Numbered from the stretch's first letter, positions 41,076 through 50,388 are shown. The stretch is DNA of 64,000 nucleotides from an uncultured Flavobacterium sp. (GCF_963422545.1 NZ_OY730246.1:1-64000); one strand, 5' to 3'. The notes: generated from the sequence alone by a model not told the origin. Made by a program: numbers and translations.

Positions 41076-42128
41076 ATGGAAACAAAAAACATAAAAGCCT
41101 TTGGTACAGAAGCAGCCGAAGCACCATTACAAACATTAGACATCAAACGTAGAACTATATTGACACATGATGTAGAAATAGAGATTTTATATTGTGGAAT
41201 CTGCCATTCAGATTTGCATTCTGCCAGAAATGAGTGGCACGGAACAATTTACCCAATAGTTCCGGGGCATGAAATTGTGGGAAGAGTAACAAAAGTAGGA
41301 GATCATGTAAAACATTTCAAAGTTGGCGATCTGGCGGGAGTAGGCTGTATGGTTGATTCTTGTAGAGAATGCGAACATTGCAAAAATGATTTAGAGCAAT
41401 TCTGTGATGCCGGAAGTACTTTAACTTTCAATTCACCTGACGTTCATTTGGGCGGACAAACTTTTGGAGGATATTCTCAAAGTATTACAGTCGATGAAAA
41501 TTATGTATTGCATATTTCAGACAAACTGGATCTTGCAGGAGTTGCACCATTACTTTGCGCCGGAATTACCACTTATTCTCCGTTAAAACACTGGAAAGTT
41601 GGTCCCGGACAAAAAGTAGGAATCGTTGGTATTGGCGGTTTAGGACATATGGGAATCAAATTGGCAAAAGCAATGGGCGCTCATGTAGTAGTTTTTACAA
41701 CTTCATTATCTAAAACGGAAGATGCAAAACGTTTGGGGGCAGATGAAGTGGTTTTATCTACAGATCCTGAGCAAATGGCAAAACATGCCAAAACCCTGAA
41801 CTTTATCTTAGATTGCGTATCGGCAGAGCACAATATCGATTCGTATTTAAACTTGCTTAAAGTAGACGGAACCTTAACTTTGGTTGGTGCACCTATGGAA
41901 CCGCTTCCTGTAACTTCATTTAGCCTTATTTTGGGAAGAAGAAGTTTTGCAGGTTCTCTTATCGGCGGAATCGCAGAAACTCAGGAAATGCTTGATTTTT
42001 GTGCTGAACACAACATCACTGCTGATATCGAAATAATTGGTGTAAATGATGTAAACAATGCCTACGAAAGATTATTAAAAGGAGATATTAAGTATCGTTT
42101 TGTAATTGATATGGCTTCTTTGAAATAA
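41076..42128 (+). CDS. Zinc-dependent alcohol dehydrogenase (YahK/cinnamyl-type MDR)
   Basis: 350 residues, medium-chain dehydrogenase. Catalytic zinc ligands in GICHSDLH and PGHEIVG. The structural zinc cluster is C-x2-C-x2-C-x7-C in DSCRECEHCKNDLEQFC. The NAD(P) loop is GIGGLGHMGI. The start GTEAAEAPLQTLDIKRR and the end YRFVIDM match the aldehyde-reducing YahK/CAD group, which prefers NADPH. It probably reduces aldehydes to alcohols. Preceded by a repeat and followed by a strong terminator, so monocistronic. Confidence 0.93.
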   Translation: METKNIKAFGTEAAEAPLQTLDIKRRTILTHDVEIEILYCGICHSDLHSARNEWHGTIYPIVPGHEIVGRVTKVGDHVKHFKVGDLAGVGCMVDSCRECEHCKNDLEQFCDAGSTLTFNSPDVHLGGQTFGGYSQSITVDENYVLHISDKLDLAGVAPLLCAGITTYSPLKHWKVGPGQKVGIVGIGGLGHMGIKLAKAMGAHVVVFTTSLSKTEDAKRLGADEVVLSTDPEQMAKHAKTLNFILDCVSAEHNIDSYLNLLKVDGTLTLVGAPMEPLPVTSFSLILGRRSFAGSLIGGIAETQEMLDFCAEHNITADIEIIGVNDVNNAYERLLKGDIKYRFVIDMASLK

Positions 42129-42176
42129 GACACTAAGTTTCTAAGTTTTTTAGTTTAGTAACTCAGAACCTAAAAT

Positions 42177-42214
42177 AAAAACCCCTTAAACATTGAATTG
42201 TTTAAGGGGTTTTT
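42177..42214 (+). terminator. Terminator after the alcohol dehydrogenase
   Basis: Perfect 15-bp stem (42177-42191 and 42200-42214, core ACCCCTTAAAC) with an 8-nt loop, ending in five T. Confidence 0.9.
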
Positions 42215-42266
42215 GCAAATTCAAGAGAATATTTAGGAAAACTAAAAATGATGAAGTCCTAAACAA

Positions 42267-42274
42267 TATCTTTG
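42267..42274 (+). promoter_or_regulatory. -7 box of the 42287 gene
   Basis: TATCTTTG, exact match, 12 bp before the first ATG. It gives a very short leader if that start is used. Confidence 0.5.
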
Positions 42275-42286
42275 TTTGTAATATAA

Positions 42287-42574
42287 ATGAATCTAAAAAG
42301 AGATTTGAATTTAATGAACATATTAAAAAAGATTGCTGGATGTTTTCTGATTTTTATTGCGGGATTATTATCAATAGTTGCTTTAGCAACTTTAATAGAA
42401 GCAGTAATAAACTTTATAAAATCATCGATGACCAAAGACTTGCCGTATCTTGTTGCTCTCTTTATAATGGTCTTTTTTCTTGCTTTAATAGTAATCTATA
42501 TTGTGAAATTAGGTTTGAAATTAATTAAACCGAAAGCTATACCAGAGGATTCAATTGATGATATTGGATCTTGA
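42287..42574 (+). CDS. Small two-helix membrane protein
   Basis: 95 residues with two hydrophobic helices (GCFLIFIAGLLSIVALATLIEAV and LPYLVALFIMVFFLALIVIYIV) and a C-terminal acidic end (EDSIDDIGS). A second ATG at 42314 would remove nine residues and give a longer leader; either is possible. No family recognised. The next gene starts 58 bp downstream on the same strand and also encodes a membrane protein, so an operon is likely. Confidence 0.65.
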   Translation: MNLKRDLNLMNILKKIAGCFLIFIAGLLSIVALATLIEAVINFIKSSMTKDLPYLVALFIMVFFLALIVIYIVKLGLKLIKPKAIPEDSIDDIGS

Positions 42575-42632
42575 ATTAATGTCTAATAAAAATATTAAAC
42601 TTAAAAGAGTATTATCATAAATAAAAAAATAC

Positions 42633-43295
42633 ATGAATGAAAAATTTACCTTGACAGGAGGTGCAAGAATTGGAAGAGCAAATGCAAGTTATCCTTTTGC
42701 AAAACTAGATGTAGATAAGAATGTTTTAAAAATAAACGCTTCAATTGTGGGGAATTTAATTTTTCAGGCTAAAGATATTATCGAATTAAAACCTTATAGA
42801 TCAATTCCTGTAATCGGAAATGGGATAAAAGTCATTCATAGAATCGAAAGTTACAATTCAGAAGTGATATTTTGGACATTTAAAGATCCAGACTTTGTTC
42901 TTAAAGAAATTGAAAAAACCGGGTTTTTAAGCAATACAAATAGTGTTTTAACCGAAGCAGATTTAGAAATTATAAAGAAACAGGGGCAAGGCAGTTTTCC
43001 GATAAAAAAGCCGGTAGTTGTATTTTTTGTAGTGGTTTGGAACGTACTTTTATTGTCTGCTATCATTCCAAATTTTATTAATCCACAAGGAAAAGGTTTT
43101 CCAATAGGAATTGGAGCTAATATTGCACTTGGATTCGTTTTGTTAAGCTCAGTTTTAGTGCTAATTTCAAAGAGTTTTCAAAGGTTAGTTTTGAAAGAAG
43201 GGCGCAACTTAGAAGACATTAAAAAGTTTGTTTATTTTTTAATCCTCGTAACTGGTATGTTATTTATTTCTTTTACGGTTGCGAGACTTAATTAA
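42633..43295 (+). CDS. Membrane protein with N-terminal PH-like domain, unknown function
   Basis: 220 residues. The first 110 form a soluble beta-rich domain (LTGGARIGRANASYPFAKLDVDKNVLKINASIVGNLIFQ, then YNSEVIFWTFKDPDFVLKEIEKTGF) that resembles bacterial PH-like (GRAM/bPH) domains. Three hydrophobic segments follow (about 127-146, 159-179, 197-217). Function unknown. Follows another small membrane protein gene and ends at a strong terminator. Confidence 0.65.
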   Translation: MNEKFTLTGGARIGRANASYPFAKLDVDKNVLKINASIVGNLIFQAKDIIELKPYRSIPVIGNGIKVIHRIESYNSEVIFWTFKDPDFVLKEIEKTGFLSNTNSVLTEADLEIIKKQGQGSFPIKKPVVVFFVVVWNVLLLSAIIPNFINPQGKGFPIGIGANIALGFVLLSSVLVLISKSFQRLVLKEGRNLEDIKKFVYFLILVTGMLFISFTVARLN

Positions 43296-43398
43296 AGAAT
43301 AGAGTCTGTTTTAAGTTTCAATAATGCCGATTTTGATGTTTTTGCTTATTTGTTTCCCTTATACAAAAGTTAAAATATTTTATTACACAAATAATTAC

Positions 43399-43432
43399 AA
43401 TCCCCAATTCCGAAAGAATTGGGGATTTTTTA
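43399..43432 (+). terminator. Terminator after the 42633 gene
   Basis: AATCCCCAATTC (43399-43410) pairs perfectly with GAATTGGGGATT (43416-43427), 5-nt loop, followed by T. Confidence 0.88.
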
Positions 43433-43435
43433 TAC

Positions 43436-44365
43436 CTCAATTTTGAAAATTAAAGCAGGGGATAATCGTCAATTCTTGAAATAGGAGGTATAAAAAGCAA
43501 AGAAGTAACAACGTTTTATAAATTTATTAGATATTAATTAATCACTTTATATAAAACTTAAAAATCATTCTGTGTTAGCTGTTTATGTTTTAAGTATAAT
43601 ATTAAGTTATGGGACTTTTTTTGTAATAATGACAAATTTAACTACAAATTTTTTGATACGTAAACGAATTTTTGATGTTTGATTTTTGGGTGAAGTTTTT
43701 AGTTTTCTTATACAGGTTTTGTAATTTTTTGAATGTAGAAAATCATAGTTTTAGTCTCTTTTAATTCTGACTTTTGCGTTTTCGATATGATTTTTGATTC
43801 TGCCTTCTTAGAATCCGTTTGCAAGGTCTTATGAATCTGTATTTATTTGAAATATTATGTTTTATTTAATGTTTAAATGTTTTATTTTTGGATAGTTAGT
43901 TTTTGTTATATAAATTAAAGCTTTATGTTTTTAAATGAATTTATTCAGCTTTTAATGTTGAATAATTTGACTTAAAAAGGTTCTGAATTGCAAATGGTAT
44001 TTCCTGTTTCCTCGCAGAAATCTTCAAGACATTCTTTTAAGGAAGTTTGGTCTGACGAGTTTGTTTTAATTTGTTAAGTAATACTAGATGAAAGCTTATG
44101 CTTTTTTAATTAATTAAATAATTTTATATATTGGTTATCAGTATTATTAATGAGTAATATTTAATCCTTTACTTTATTTGTAAATACTGGCGAATTGTTA
44201 GCTATGAACGCTATCAAAACTACAAATAGTGTGCTTTATAAAAGTTATTCGTTGATCTTCTTTTTACCAAATAGTATTCGTTTCGGTTTCGGATATTTTT
44301 AGAGATTGATGTTTTTCATCAAAAGAAAATGTTTAGTTAGCTGTTCAGATCCCTCTTTTAACAAC
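43436..44365 (-). other. Gene-free stretch with coding-like fragments on the minus strand
   Basis: About 930 bp with no complete gene, unusual in this dense window. Reading the minus strand I find three open pieces with protein-like composition, none with an ATG: 44332-44264 (22 codons, includes FDEKHQSLKISETETNTIW), 44073-43972 (33 codons, includes SLKECLEDFCEETGNTIC) and 43842-43708 (44 codons, includes SKKAESKIISKTQKSELKET). The intervening DNA has stops in all frames. This may be a decayed gene, or small genes with unusual starts; it may also be chance. No RNA gene is evident. Confidence 0.3.
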
Positions 44366-44391
44366 AAAAACAGCTCATATAAGCTGTTTTT
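44366..44391. terminator. Terminator-like hairpin
   Basis: AAAAACAGCT (44366-44375) and AGCTGTTTTT (44382-44391) with a 6-nt loop. It probably ends the minus-strand operon that stops at 44494, about 100 bp away, or an unannotated plus-strand transcript. Confidence 0.7.
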
Positions 44392-44493
44392 ATTTGTTTT
44401 GAGTATAAATGTGTACAAATCTAAGTTTTGTCGTTTCTGGCTAAGATATTTGATTTAAAGTTCTATTTGTCTTTTAGATCAATAGCTGCAAAT

Positions 44494-45267
44494 TTAGTTT
44501 TTAGGTTTCGGAGCTTCATCTTCCGGAAGGATTACTTTATTGAGTTCTGCTGCTTTTTCAGCTCTTTTTTGTGCTGCTTTTCCTTTTCCAATCGGAATTC
44601 CCGCCGTTACATACAAAGATCTGTTGTATACATTTGGACCGTCACCTTTCATTACAGGAGCCAATCCGTAGTAATATTGAACTGTTATGTTCAAGCCGTT
44701 TCCAACATTCATATGATAACCGGCACCAAGTGCGACTCCGGCATCAATAACGCATATCTGATCTCTGATATTCTTTTTATAAACAACATCGTCTTTATCG
44801 TATTCTTTCTTGAATTCGTCAAAAGCTTTCGCGAGTAAACCAAATTGAGGACCTGTTTTGAAATAAATTCCGTTTTTGAATTGATATTTAATCAAAATTG
44901 GAACGTTAAAATATCTTATTTCACGATTCACACTTCCGCCGGCGAAGGTATTATCCAGATTAACATCGTTTAAAGAATAGACTGGTAATCCGTGCGCTCC
45001 CATTGGCGATTTTACAATAACTCCCGTATTGATCATCCAGGCTGGATTTTTATGGGATCGAATGTCAAAATAAAAACCAAGATTGAATCCCGGGTTAGTT
45101 CCGGAAGTATCCAGACCAGAAATTGTTGAGAAATTGACACCGCCTTCTAAACCGAATTCTAAAAATGGAGAATTAAGTTTGTCTCCAAATATCAGGGAAA
45201 TTAAAACTTGTGATTGGGCAGGAGCAAAGCAAAGCAATGTAATAAGCAATAATAATCCTTTTTTCAT
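44494..45267 (-). CDS. Outer-membrane beta-barrel protein (porin family)
   Basis: 257 residues from the ATG at 45267 (signal peptide KKGLLLLITLLCFAPAQSQ). The mature part has barrel strands (FLEFGLEGGVNFSTI, NPGFNLGFYFDIRS, PILIKYQFKNGIYFKTGPQFGLLA, VALGAGYHMNVG, LNITVQYYYGLAPV), as in the PF13568-type outer-membrane barrels of Bacteroidota. The C-terminus carries an unusual charged tail after the last strand (KAAQKRAEKAAELNKVILPEDEAPKPKN is its span, about residues 229-257). Function unknown. It starts 10 bp after the stop of the 45278 gene, so the two form an operon. Confidence 0.78.
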   Translation of the reverse strand: MKKGLLLLITLLCFAPAQSQVLISLIFGDKLNSPFLEFGLEGGVNFSTISGLDTSGTNPGFNLGFYFDIRSHKNPAWMINTGVIVKSPMGAHGLPVYSLNDVNLDNTFAGGSVNREIRYFNVPILIKYQFKNGIYFKTGPQFGLLAKAFDEFKKEYDKDDVVYKKNIRDQICVIDAGVALGAGYHMNVGNGLNITVQYYYGLAPVMKGDGPNVYNRSLYVTAGIPIGKGKAAQKRAEKAAELNKVILPEDEAPKPKN

Positions 45268-45277
45268 ATAATTGGGT

Positions 45278-46399
45278 TTAAAGTCCAAAACGATATTGAA
45301 GACCGGCTAAAACCTGCGTACGGGAACCTAAAAATCCTGTCTCAAGTCTAAACATAATATGTTTGTTATACTGAAATTGAGTTCCTATAAGGAAGTTCCA
45401 CATATCCTTTGGTGCTTTTTGAAGTGAATATTGTACAGAGGAATTACCAGCTGTACTCAAAGCGCCATCAAGTGTTGTTAAAAAGGTTCCTGCTTTTTCG
45501 AGTGCTTGGGTTGCAGTATTGTGTTTGGTAACATTTACAGGGTTTGCTTGTTGTGTAGGTGTTAATCCGTTCCACCAATTATCTACTTTTGTTTGATTAT
45601 CAGATACCTTAGTTAATCCCGCGTCTACTTTGGCTTGAGCATTATCCAGATCAATAACATCTGATAAAGCTATATTTCCGTTGGTATCTCCTGCAATATG
45701 CACTCTAAACGCACCTACCCAAAGTGCAATATTTCTTTCAGGTTTGTGTAACTTAAAAGTTTTACCTAATCGTGGTCCAAAAATATAAGAGAATGCAGGT
45801 TTATCAAGAGAACTAATATCAGTCCATGCCATGTTCATATCAAGCGCCAGCCAACCACCGCCAATACCAATTGTAGGTGTCATTCCGAATCCAAATGTAG
45901 TGGCATTAAAATTAGCTTTTGTTCCAAATTGTGCTACCTGAGACCAGTTATTATCAGCATCAGGAACCCAAATACCGGCATTTATTTTGGTCGAAGTTGC
46001 TGCTTTTCCAAAAATTCCATAAATATTTAAAAAAGGCAATAACCAAATATCAGGTCGAATAGTAACAGAGTTAGCCTCTACAGAACACTTGTCGAAACGA
46101 ACAATTTCATCTAAGTTATACATAGGACCATTATTAAAACCAACTTCTAAATTACTAATAGTAATATCAGAATCCTGCCAAAAATAGTTTACGGAAAGTC
46201 CCGCAGAATAAGGTAAGTTGTATCCTTTTTTAGCCACTTTTTCTCCCCAAATTGGAAGCGCATATGGATAATTTACCTCTTTTAGGCTGTCTTTTAATTG
46301 CTGATTTTTTTCTCCTATGACTTTATCAGTATAGACCTGCCCAAAAAATTGTATGCTATAAAATAGTAAGAACGCGGTAATTAATGATTTTGATTTCAT
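45278..46399 (-). CDS. Outer-membrane protein, unknown function
   Basis: 373 residues. Signal peptide (KSLITAFLLFYSIQFFGQ). The mature part is strand-rich (LSVNYFWQDSDITISNLEVG, FLNIYGIFGKAA, FGFGMTPTIGIGGGWLALDMNMAW, YIFGPRLGKTF), with a helical insertion (about 255-325, D/K/A/T-rich coil) before the last strands, which end LAGLQYRFGL. It is probably an outer-membrane barrel. First gene of a two-gene operon with the 44494 barrel. I do not recognise a characterised family. Confidence 0.72.
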   Translation of the reverse strand: MKSKSLITAFLLFYSIQFFGQVYTDKVIGEKNQQLKDSLKEVNYPYALPIWGEKVAKKGYNLPYSAGLSVNYFWQDSDITISNLEVGFNNGPMYNLDEIVRFDKCSVEANSVTIRPDIWLLPFLNIYGIFGKAATSTKINAGIWVPDADNNWSQVAQFGTKANFNATTFGFGMTPTIGIGGGWLALDMNMAWTDISSLDKPAFSYIFGPRLGKTFKLHKPERNIALWVGAFRVHIAGDTNGNIALSDVIDLDNAQAKVDAGLTKVSDNQTKVDNWWNGLTPTQQANPVNVTKHNTATQALEKAGTFLTTLDGALSTAGNSSVQYSLQKAPKDMWNFLIGTQFQYNKHIMFRLETGFLGSRTQVLAGLQYRFGL

Positions 46400-46463
46400 T
46401 GATTTGAGGTGTGATGTTAATTATTAAAATACATAATAAAGTTTGTTTATGTATTTCGAGAAG

Positions 46464-46471
46464 CAAATATA
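46464..46471 (-). promoter_or_regulatory. -7 box of the 45278/44494 operon
   Basis: TATATTTG on the minus strand, 65 bp before the ATG at 46399. No well-spaced -33 box. Confidence 0.5.
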
Positions 46472-46603
46472 GTTTTTATCTTACAAAAAAGACGAGGTTT
46501 TAATGACGCTTTAATGATTTTTAGATTTTATTAAGACGTTAATTAGTGTTAAAGTTAATTAAATTTTTGTCTTCTTAAGTTTTTTTTATTTAAAATGTGT
46601 TAA

Positions 46604-46617
46604 TAATCAGCTGATTA
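46604..46617. promoter_or_regulatory. Palindrome upstream of the czc operon
   Basis: TAATCAGCTGATTA, a perfect 14-bp palindrome 46 bp before the DUF6660 start. Placed where an operator for a metal-responsive regulator could act; no regulator gene is adjacent. Confidence 0.45.
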
Positions 46618-46662
46618 GGTATTTTTTTGAAAGTAAGAAGAATAAATATTACTTTTACAATC

Positions 46663-46986
46663 GTGAAATGGATAACAATAATATTGTCAATTTATTTAAT
46701 GGCGCTTTCCAATATGCCTTGTGCAGATATGGAAGTGGGTAGTGCTGCTCATAAAACTGCCCAGTTTTCGTCAGAGTCAAATCATTCGCACGATAAAGAC
46801 AATGATTTATGTTCACCATTTTGCGCTTGTAATTGTTGCGGAGCACAGATTTTGAGTTATCAAACTACTCCAAGTTTTGATTTTTCAGTGGTTAATGCTA
46901 TCATTTCAATTCAATTACCCAATTATAATTCCGTTTTTGCTTCCAATTTCTACGGAAGTATTTGGCAACCTCCTCAAATAGCATAA
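46663..46986 (+). CDS. DUF6660 small exported Cys/His-rich protein
   Basis: 107 residues from the GTG at 46663 (MKWITIILSIYLMALSNMPCAD), the usual beginning of DUF6660 proteins; the longer TTG start at 46627 is less likely. The N-terminal hydrophobic segment is a signal peptide or anchor. The middle is rich in His and Cys (NHSHDKDNDLCSPFCACNCC), which suggests metal binding in the periplasm. It lies 97 bp upstream of czcA on the same strand, the standard genomic position of this family, so it belongs to the metal-efflux operon. Confidence 0.78.
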   Translation: MKWITIILSIYLMALSNMPCADMEVGSAAHKTAQFSSESNHSHDKDNDLCSPFCACNCCGAQILSYQTTPSFDFSVVNAIISIQLPNYNSVFASNFYGSIWQPPQIA

Positions 46987-47040
46987 TGATGCCTGATTAA
47001 GTTCGGGTTAGAGAGTTGTGGATTTTCCACAGTATTAAAT

Positions 47041-47056
47041 AGGCAACACTTTGCCT
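47041..47056 (+). promoter_or_regulatory. Hairpin before czcA
   Basis: AGGCAA-CACT-TTGCCT, a perfect 6-bp stem 28 bp upstream of the czcA ATG, between it and the DUF6660 gene. Could modulate czcA translation or transcript processing; no T-run follows. Confidence 0.35.
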
Positions 47057-47083
47057 CATTTCTCACGTCATTATACCATTAAA

Positions 47084-50000
47084 ATGTTAGATAAAATCAT
47101 ACAGTTTAGTATAAAGAACAAATTCGTTATACTACTATTTACCCTTATTTTAATAGCTTGGGGAAGCTATTCACTCAAAAAATTGCCGCTTGATGCCTTG
47201 CCTGATGTTACCAATAATCAGGTACAGATTATTACAACTGCACCAACATTGGCGAGTCAGGAAGTTGAGCAATTAATCACATATCCGTTAGAACAGGCCG
47301 TAAAAACAGTTCCCAATATTATAGAACTCCGCAGTATTTCCCGTTTCGGATTATCTGTAGTTACGGTAGTTTTTGAAGACGATGTGGATATTTATTGGGC
47401 AAGAGAGCAAATATTTCAACGCTTGAAGCAAGCCGAAGAAAATATTCCCGCTTATGCCGGTTCGCCTGAATTAGCACCAATTTCGACAGGTTTAGGCGAA
47501 ATTTACCAATACGATGTTTATGCCAAAAAAGGCTACGAAGATAAATACGATGCAGTAAAATTAAGAACCATTCAGGATTGGATTATAATTCCGCAATTGC
47601 AAGGCGTTAAAGGCGTTGCCGAAGTTAGTGCCTGGGGTGGAAAACTAAAACAATACGAAATTGCCGTAAACCCAAATACACTAAATAGTTTGGGCATTAC
47701 GATTACTGAAATCTTTGATGCACTCGAAAAAAACAACCAGAATACCGGTGGTGCTTATATCGAAAAAGATCAACTGGCTTATTTCATTCGCGGTGTTGGA
47801 ATGGCAAAAGGAATCGCCGACTTAGGAAACGTGGTGGTAAAAAACCGAAATGGTTCGCCAGTTTTAGTCCGTGATGTTGCCGAAGTTCGGGAAGGTGTGG
47901 CATTACGTTATGGCGCTTCCACCAAAGATGGCAAAGGCGAAATTGTGTCCGGATTAGTTTTGATGCTAAAAGGAGAGAATTCAAGTGCAGTTGTTAATAG
48001 AATTCATGAAAAAATGATTCAGATTAACAAAAGCCTGCCTGAAGGTGTTGTTGCCGAAGCTTTTATTGACAGAGGAAAATTGGTTGATAATGCGATAGGA
48101 ACGATAACAAAAAACTTATTAGAAGGTGCACTGATTGTAATTTTTGTCCTGATTTTATTTCTGGGAAATCTCCGTGCAGGTTTAATCGTGGCCTCTGTGA
48201 TTCCGTTAGCCATGCTTTTTGCTGTTATTTTGATGAATGCCTTTGGCGTAAGCGGAAATTTAATGAGTTTAGGAGCAATCGATTTTGGAATCATCGTCGA
48301 CGGAGCTGTGATTATTGTCGAAGCCACAATGCATCATTTACAAAAACTCAAACGCAATAGAGAATTATCGCAAAGCGAAATGGATGGCGAAGTCTATAAC
48401 TCCGCTTCAAAAATTAGAAATAGTGCCGCTTTTGGCGAAATTATTATCCTGATTGTGTATTTGCCAATTCTCGCTTTAATAGGAACAGAAGGAAAAATGT
48501 TCAGACCTATGGCAATGACCGTTGGTTTTGCCGTTGCAGGAGCATTTGTACTTTCACTGACTTATGTGCCTATGATGAGTGCTTTGTTTTTATCTAAAAA
48601 CACAGAACACAAAACAAACTTTAGTGACAGAATGATGGCTTGGTTAGAGTCTGTTTATACGCCGTTTTTAGAGAAAGCATTGCAGTTTAAGAGAGTAGTT
48701 TTAGGAATTTCACTAGGTTTATTCGCTCTTGGATTAGTTATTTTTAATACTATGGGAGGAGAATTTATCCCAACTATCGAAGAAGGCGATTTGGCAATAA
48801 ACGCCACAATCATGACTGGAAGTTCGCTTACGCAGATGGTTGAAACCGCCACAAAATACGAGCAAATCTTAAAAGCCAAATTCCCTGAGATTAAAACCAT
48901 AGTAACCAAAATTGGAAGTGGTGAAATACCAACAGACCCGATGCCTATTGAAAGCGGCGATTTAATTATTGTTTTGAAAGACAAAAAAGAATGGACCGGA
49001 AAATACCATAATTGGGAAGACCTGGCAAATGCCATGAAAGAAGAAATGGAAGTGATTCCGGGCGCCAATATTGAGATTTCGCAGCCAATTCAGATGCGTT
49101 TTAACGAATTAATGACCGGAAGCCGAAGTGATATTGCAATTAAAATTTTTGGTGATTATTTAGAAATTCTGGACGCTAAAGCGAACGAATTAATTTCGAA
49201 AATTAAAAATATCGAAGGAATTGGCGACTTAAAAGCGGATAAAGTAACAGGATTACCACAAATCACGATTAAATACGACTATAATAAAATTGCCTTATAC
49301 GGATTGAATATTTCAGATATTAATCGAATTATCCGTTCGTCATTTGCAGGTGAAAGTGCTGGTAAAATCTACGACGAAAGTAAAAGATTTGATGTTGTCG
49401 TGCGTATGAATCAGGACAATCGAGCTGATATTACTGATGTTAGTAATTTATTTATTCCGTTGCCAAATGGTCAGCAAGTACCACTTTCGCAAGTTGCCGC
49501 GGTCGATTATGAACAAGGTCCGGTACAAGTAACCCGCGAAGATGGTAAACGTAGAATTACCGTTGGATTAAACGTTCGTGGCCGCGATATTAAAAGCGTT
49601 GTTGAGGAAATCCAGCAAAAATTAGATAAAAGTTATAAACTTCCTGCGGGTTATTATGTAACCTATGGCGGACAGTTCGAAAACCTGATTGAAGCAACCA
49701 AACGACTTTCGATTGCGCTGCCAATTGCTTTGGGCTTAATATTAGTGTTGCTTTATTTCACTTTCAAAAGTTTCAAACAAGCAGGATTAATTTTTACAGC
49801 AATTCCGTTATCGGCAATTGGTGGCGTTTTTGCGCTCTGGATGCGCGGAATGCCGTTTAGTATTTCGGCTGGAATTGGTTTTATAGCATTATTCGGAATC
49901 GCCGTTTTAAACGGAATCGTACTGATTTCGTGTTTCAATCAATTGAAAGCAGATGGAGTACTAGATCCGCTGCAAAGAGTTTTAATTGGAACAAAAACCA

Positions 50001-50236
50001 GATTACGTCCCGTTTTAATGACTGCAGCTGTAGCGTCATTAGGATTTTTGCCAATGGCATTATCAACAAGCGGCGGAGCAGAAGTACAGAAACCTCTGGC
50101 AACAGTTGTAATTGGAGGTTTAGCCTCGGCAACTTTGTTAACCTTAATCGTTTTACCGATTTTGTATTTATTACTGGAGCGAAAGTTTAACCACAAAGAG
50201 CACGAAGATTTACGCAAAGAGCGCCAAGAAAATTAA
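47084..50236 (+). CDS. czcA: CzcA-type heavy-metal RND efflux pump
   Basis: 1050 residues from the ATG at 47084 (MLDKIIQFSIKNKF), the normal HME-RND start. It has 12 membrane helices and two large periplasmic loops. Helix 4 carries DFGIIVDGAVIIVE, the motif of the divalent-cation (Zn/Co/Cd) HME1 class, with the proton-relay aspartates and glutamate. Works as inner-membrane trimer with CzcB and CzcC. The last residues, NHKEHEDLRKERQEN, are encoded by what looks like a dispersed repeat (50187-50229) and extend beyond the usual end of the family at LLERKF. An upstream TTG frame is rejected. Confidence 0.94.
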   Translation: MLDKIIQFSIKNKFVILLFTLILIAWGSYSLKKLPLDALPDVTNNQVQIITTAPTLASQEVEQLITYPLEQAVKTVPNIIELRSISRFGLSVVTVVFEDDVDIYWAREQIFQRLKQAEENIPAYAGSPELAPISTGLGEIYQYDVYAKKGYEDKYDAVKLRTIQDWIIIPQLQGVKGVAEVSAWGGKLKQYEIAVNPNTLNSLGITITEIFDALEKNNQNTGGAYIEKDQLAYFIRGVGMAKGIADLGNVVVKNRNGSPVLVRDVAEVREGVALRYGASTKDGKGEIVSGLVLMLKGENSSAVVNRIHEKMIQINKSLPEGVVAEAFIDRGKLVDNAIGTITKNLLEGALIVIFVLILFLGNLRAGLIVASVIPLAMLFAVILMNAFGVSGNLMSLGAIDFGIIVDGAVIIVEATMHHLQKLKRNRELSQSEMDGEVYNSASKIRNSAAFGEIIILIVYLPILALIGTEGKMFRPMAMTVGFAVAGAFVLSLTYVPMMSALFLSKNTEHKTNFSDRMMAWLESVYTPFLEKALQFKRVVLGISLGLFALGLVIFNTMGGEFIPTIEEGDLAINATIMTGSSLTQMVETATKYEQILKAKFPEIKTIVTKIGSGEIPTDPMPIESGDLIIVLKDKKEWTGKYHNWEDLANAMKEEMEVIPGANIEISQPIQMRFNELMTGSRSDIAIKIFGDYLEILDAKANELISKIKNIEGIGDLKADKVTGLPQITIKYDYNKIALYGLNISDINRIIRSSFAGESAGKIYDESKRFDVVVRMNQDNRADITDVSNLFIPLPNGQQVPLSQVAAVDYEQGPVQVTREDGKRRITVGLNVRGRDIKSVVEEIQQKLDKSYKLPAGYYVTYGGQFENLIEATKRLSIALPIALGLILVLLYFTFKSFKQAGLIFTAIPLSAIGGVFALWMRGMPFSISAGIGFIALFGIAVLNGIVLISCFNQLKADGVLDPLQRVLIGTKTRLRPVLMTAAVASLGFLPMALSTSGGAEVQKPLATVVIGGLASATLLTLIVLPILYLLLERKFNHKEHEDLRKERQEN
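50187..50229 (+). repeat. Repeat-derived tail of czcA
   Basis: TTAACCACAAAG at 50187 and ACGCAAAG at 50212 match TTAACCGCAAAG (51659) and ACGCAAAG (51695) in czcB, and inversely TTGCGAACTTTGCGGTTAA in czcC. The segment encodes the extra C-terminal residues of CzcA. Confidence 0.55.
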
Positions 50237-50255
50237 AAAGATTAAAAGGATTTTG

Positions 50256-50354
50256 TTTCACGCAGATTCTGCAGATTAAAGCAGATTTAAATTAAAATAT
50301 TATAAAAAATAATCTGCGTATATCTGCTTAAATCTTTTAAAAATCTGCGTGAAA
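50256..50354. repeat. Inverted repeat, CGCAGATT family
   Basis: TTTCACGCAGATT (50256-50268) and AATCTGCGTGAAA (50342-50354) are perfect 13-bp arms around 73 bp that repeat the word AGCAGAT. Related words occur at 40741-40922. It fills most of the czcA-czcC spacer. Confidence 0.75.
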
Positions 50355-50388
50355 TAAATATGTAGGTGAACAAATTAAATAAGAAAAA

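Noticed and set aside
42193..42528. 111-codon frame overlapping the 42287 gene
   Set aside because: The 42287 frame encodes two clean membrane helices and has a -7 box just before its ATG; the other frame has no recognisable pattern and begins inside a terminator.
44428..44838. 136-codon plus-strand frame over the outer-membrane protein gene
   Set aside because: Antisense shadow of the barrel gene at 44494-45267; rich in F/R/S runs produced by reading the complementary strand.
47051..47083. Upstream TTG start for czcA
   Set aside because: It would begin inside the AGGCAA/TTGCCT hairpin and add residues not usual in CzcA; ATG 47084 gives the standard start.
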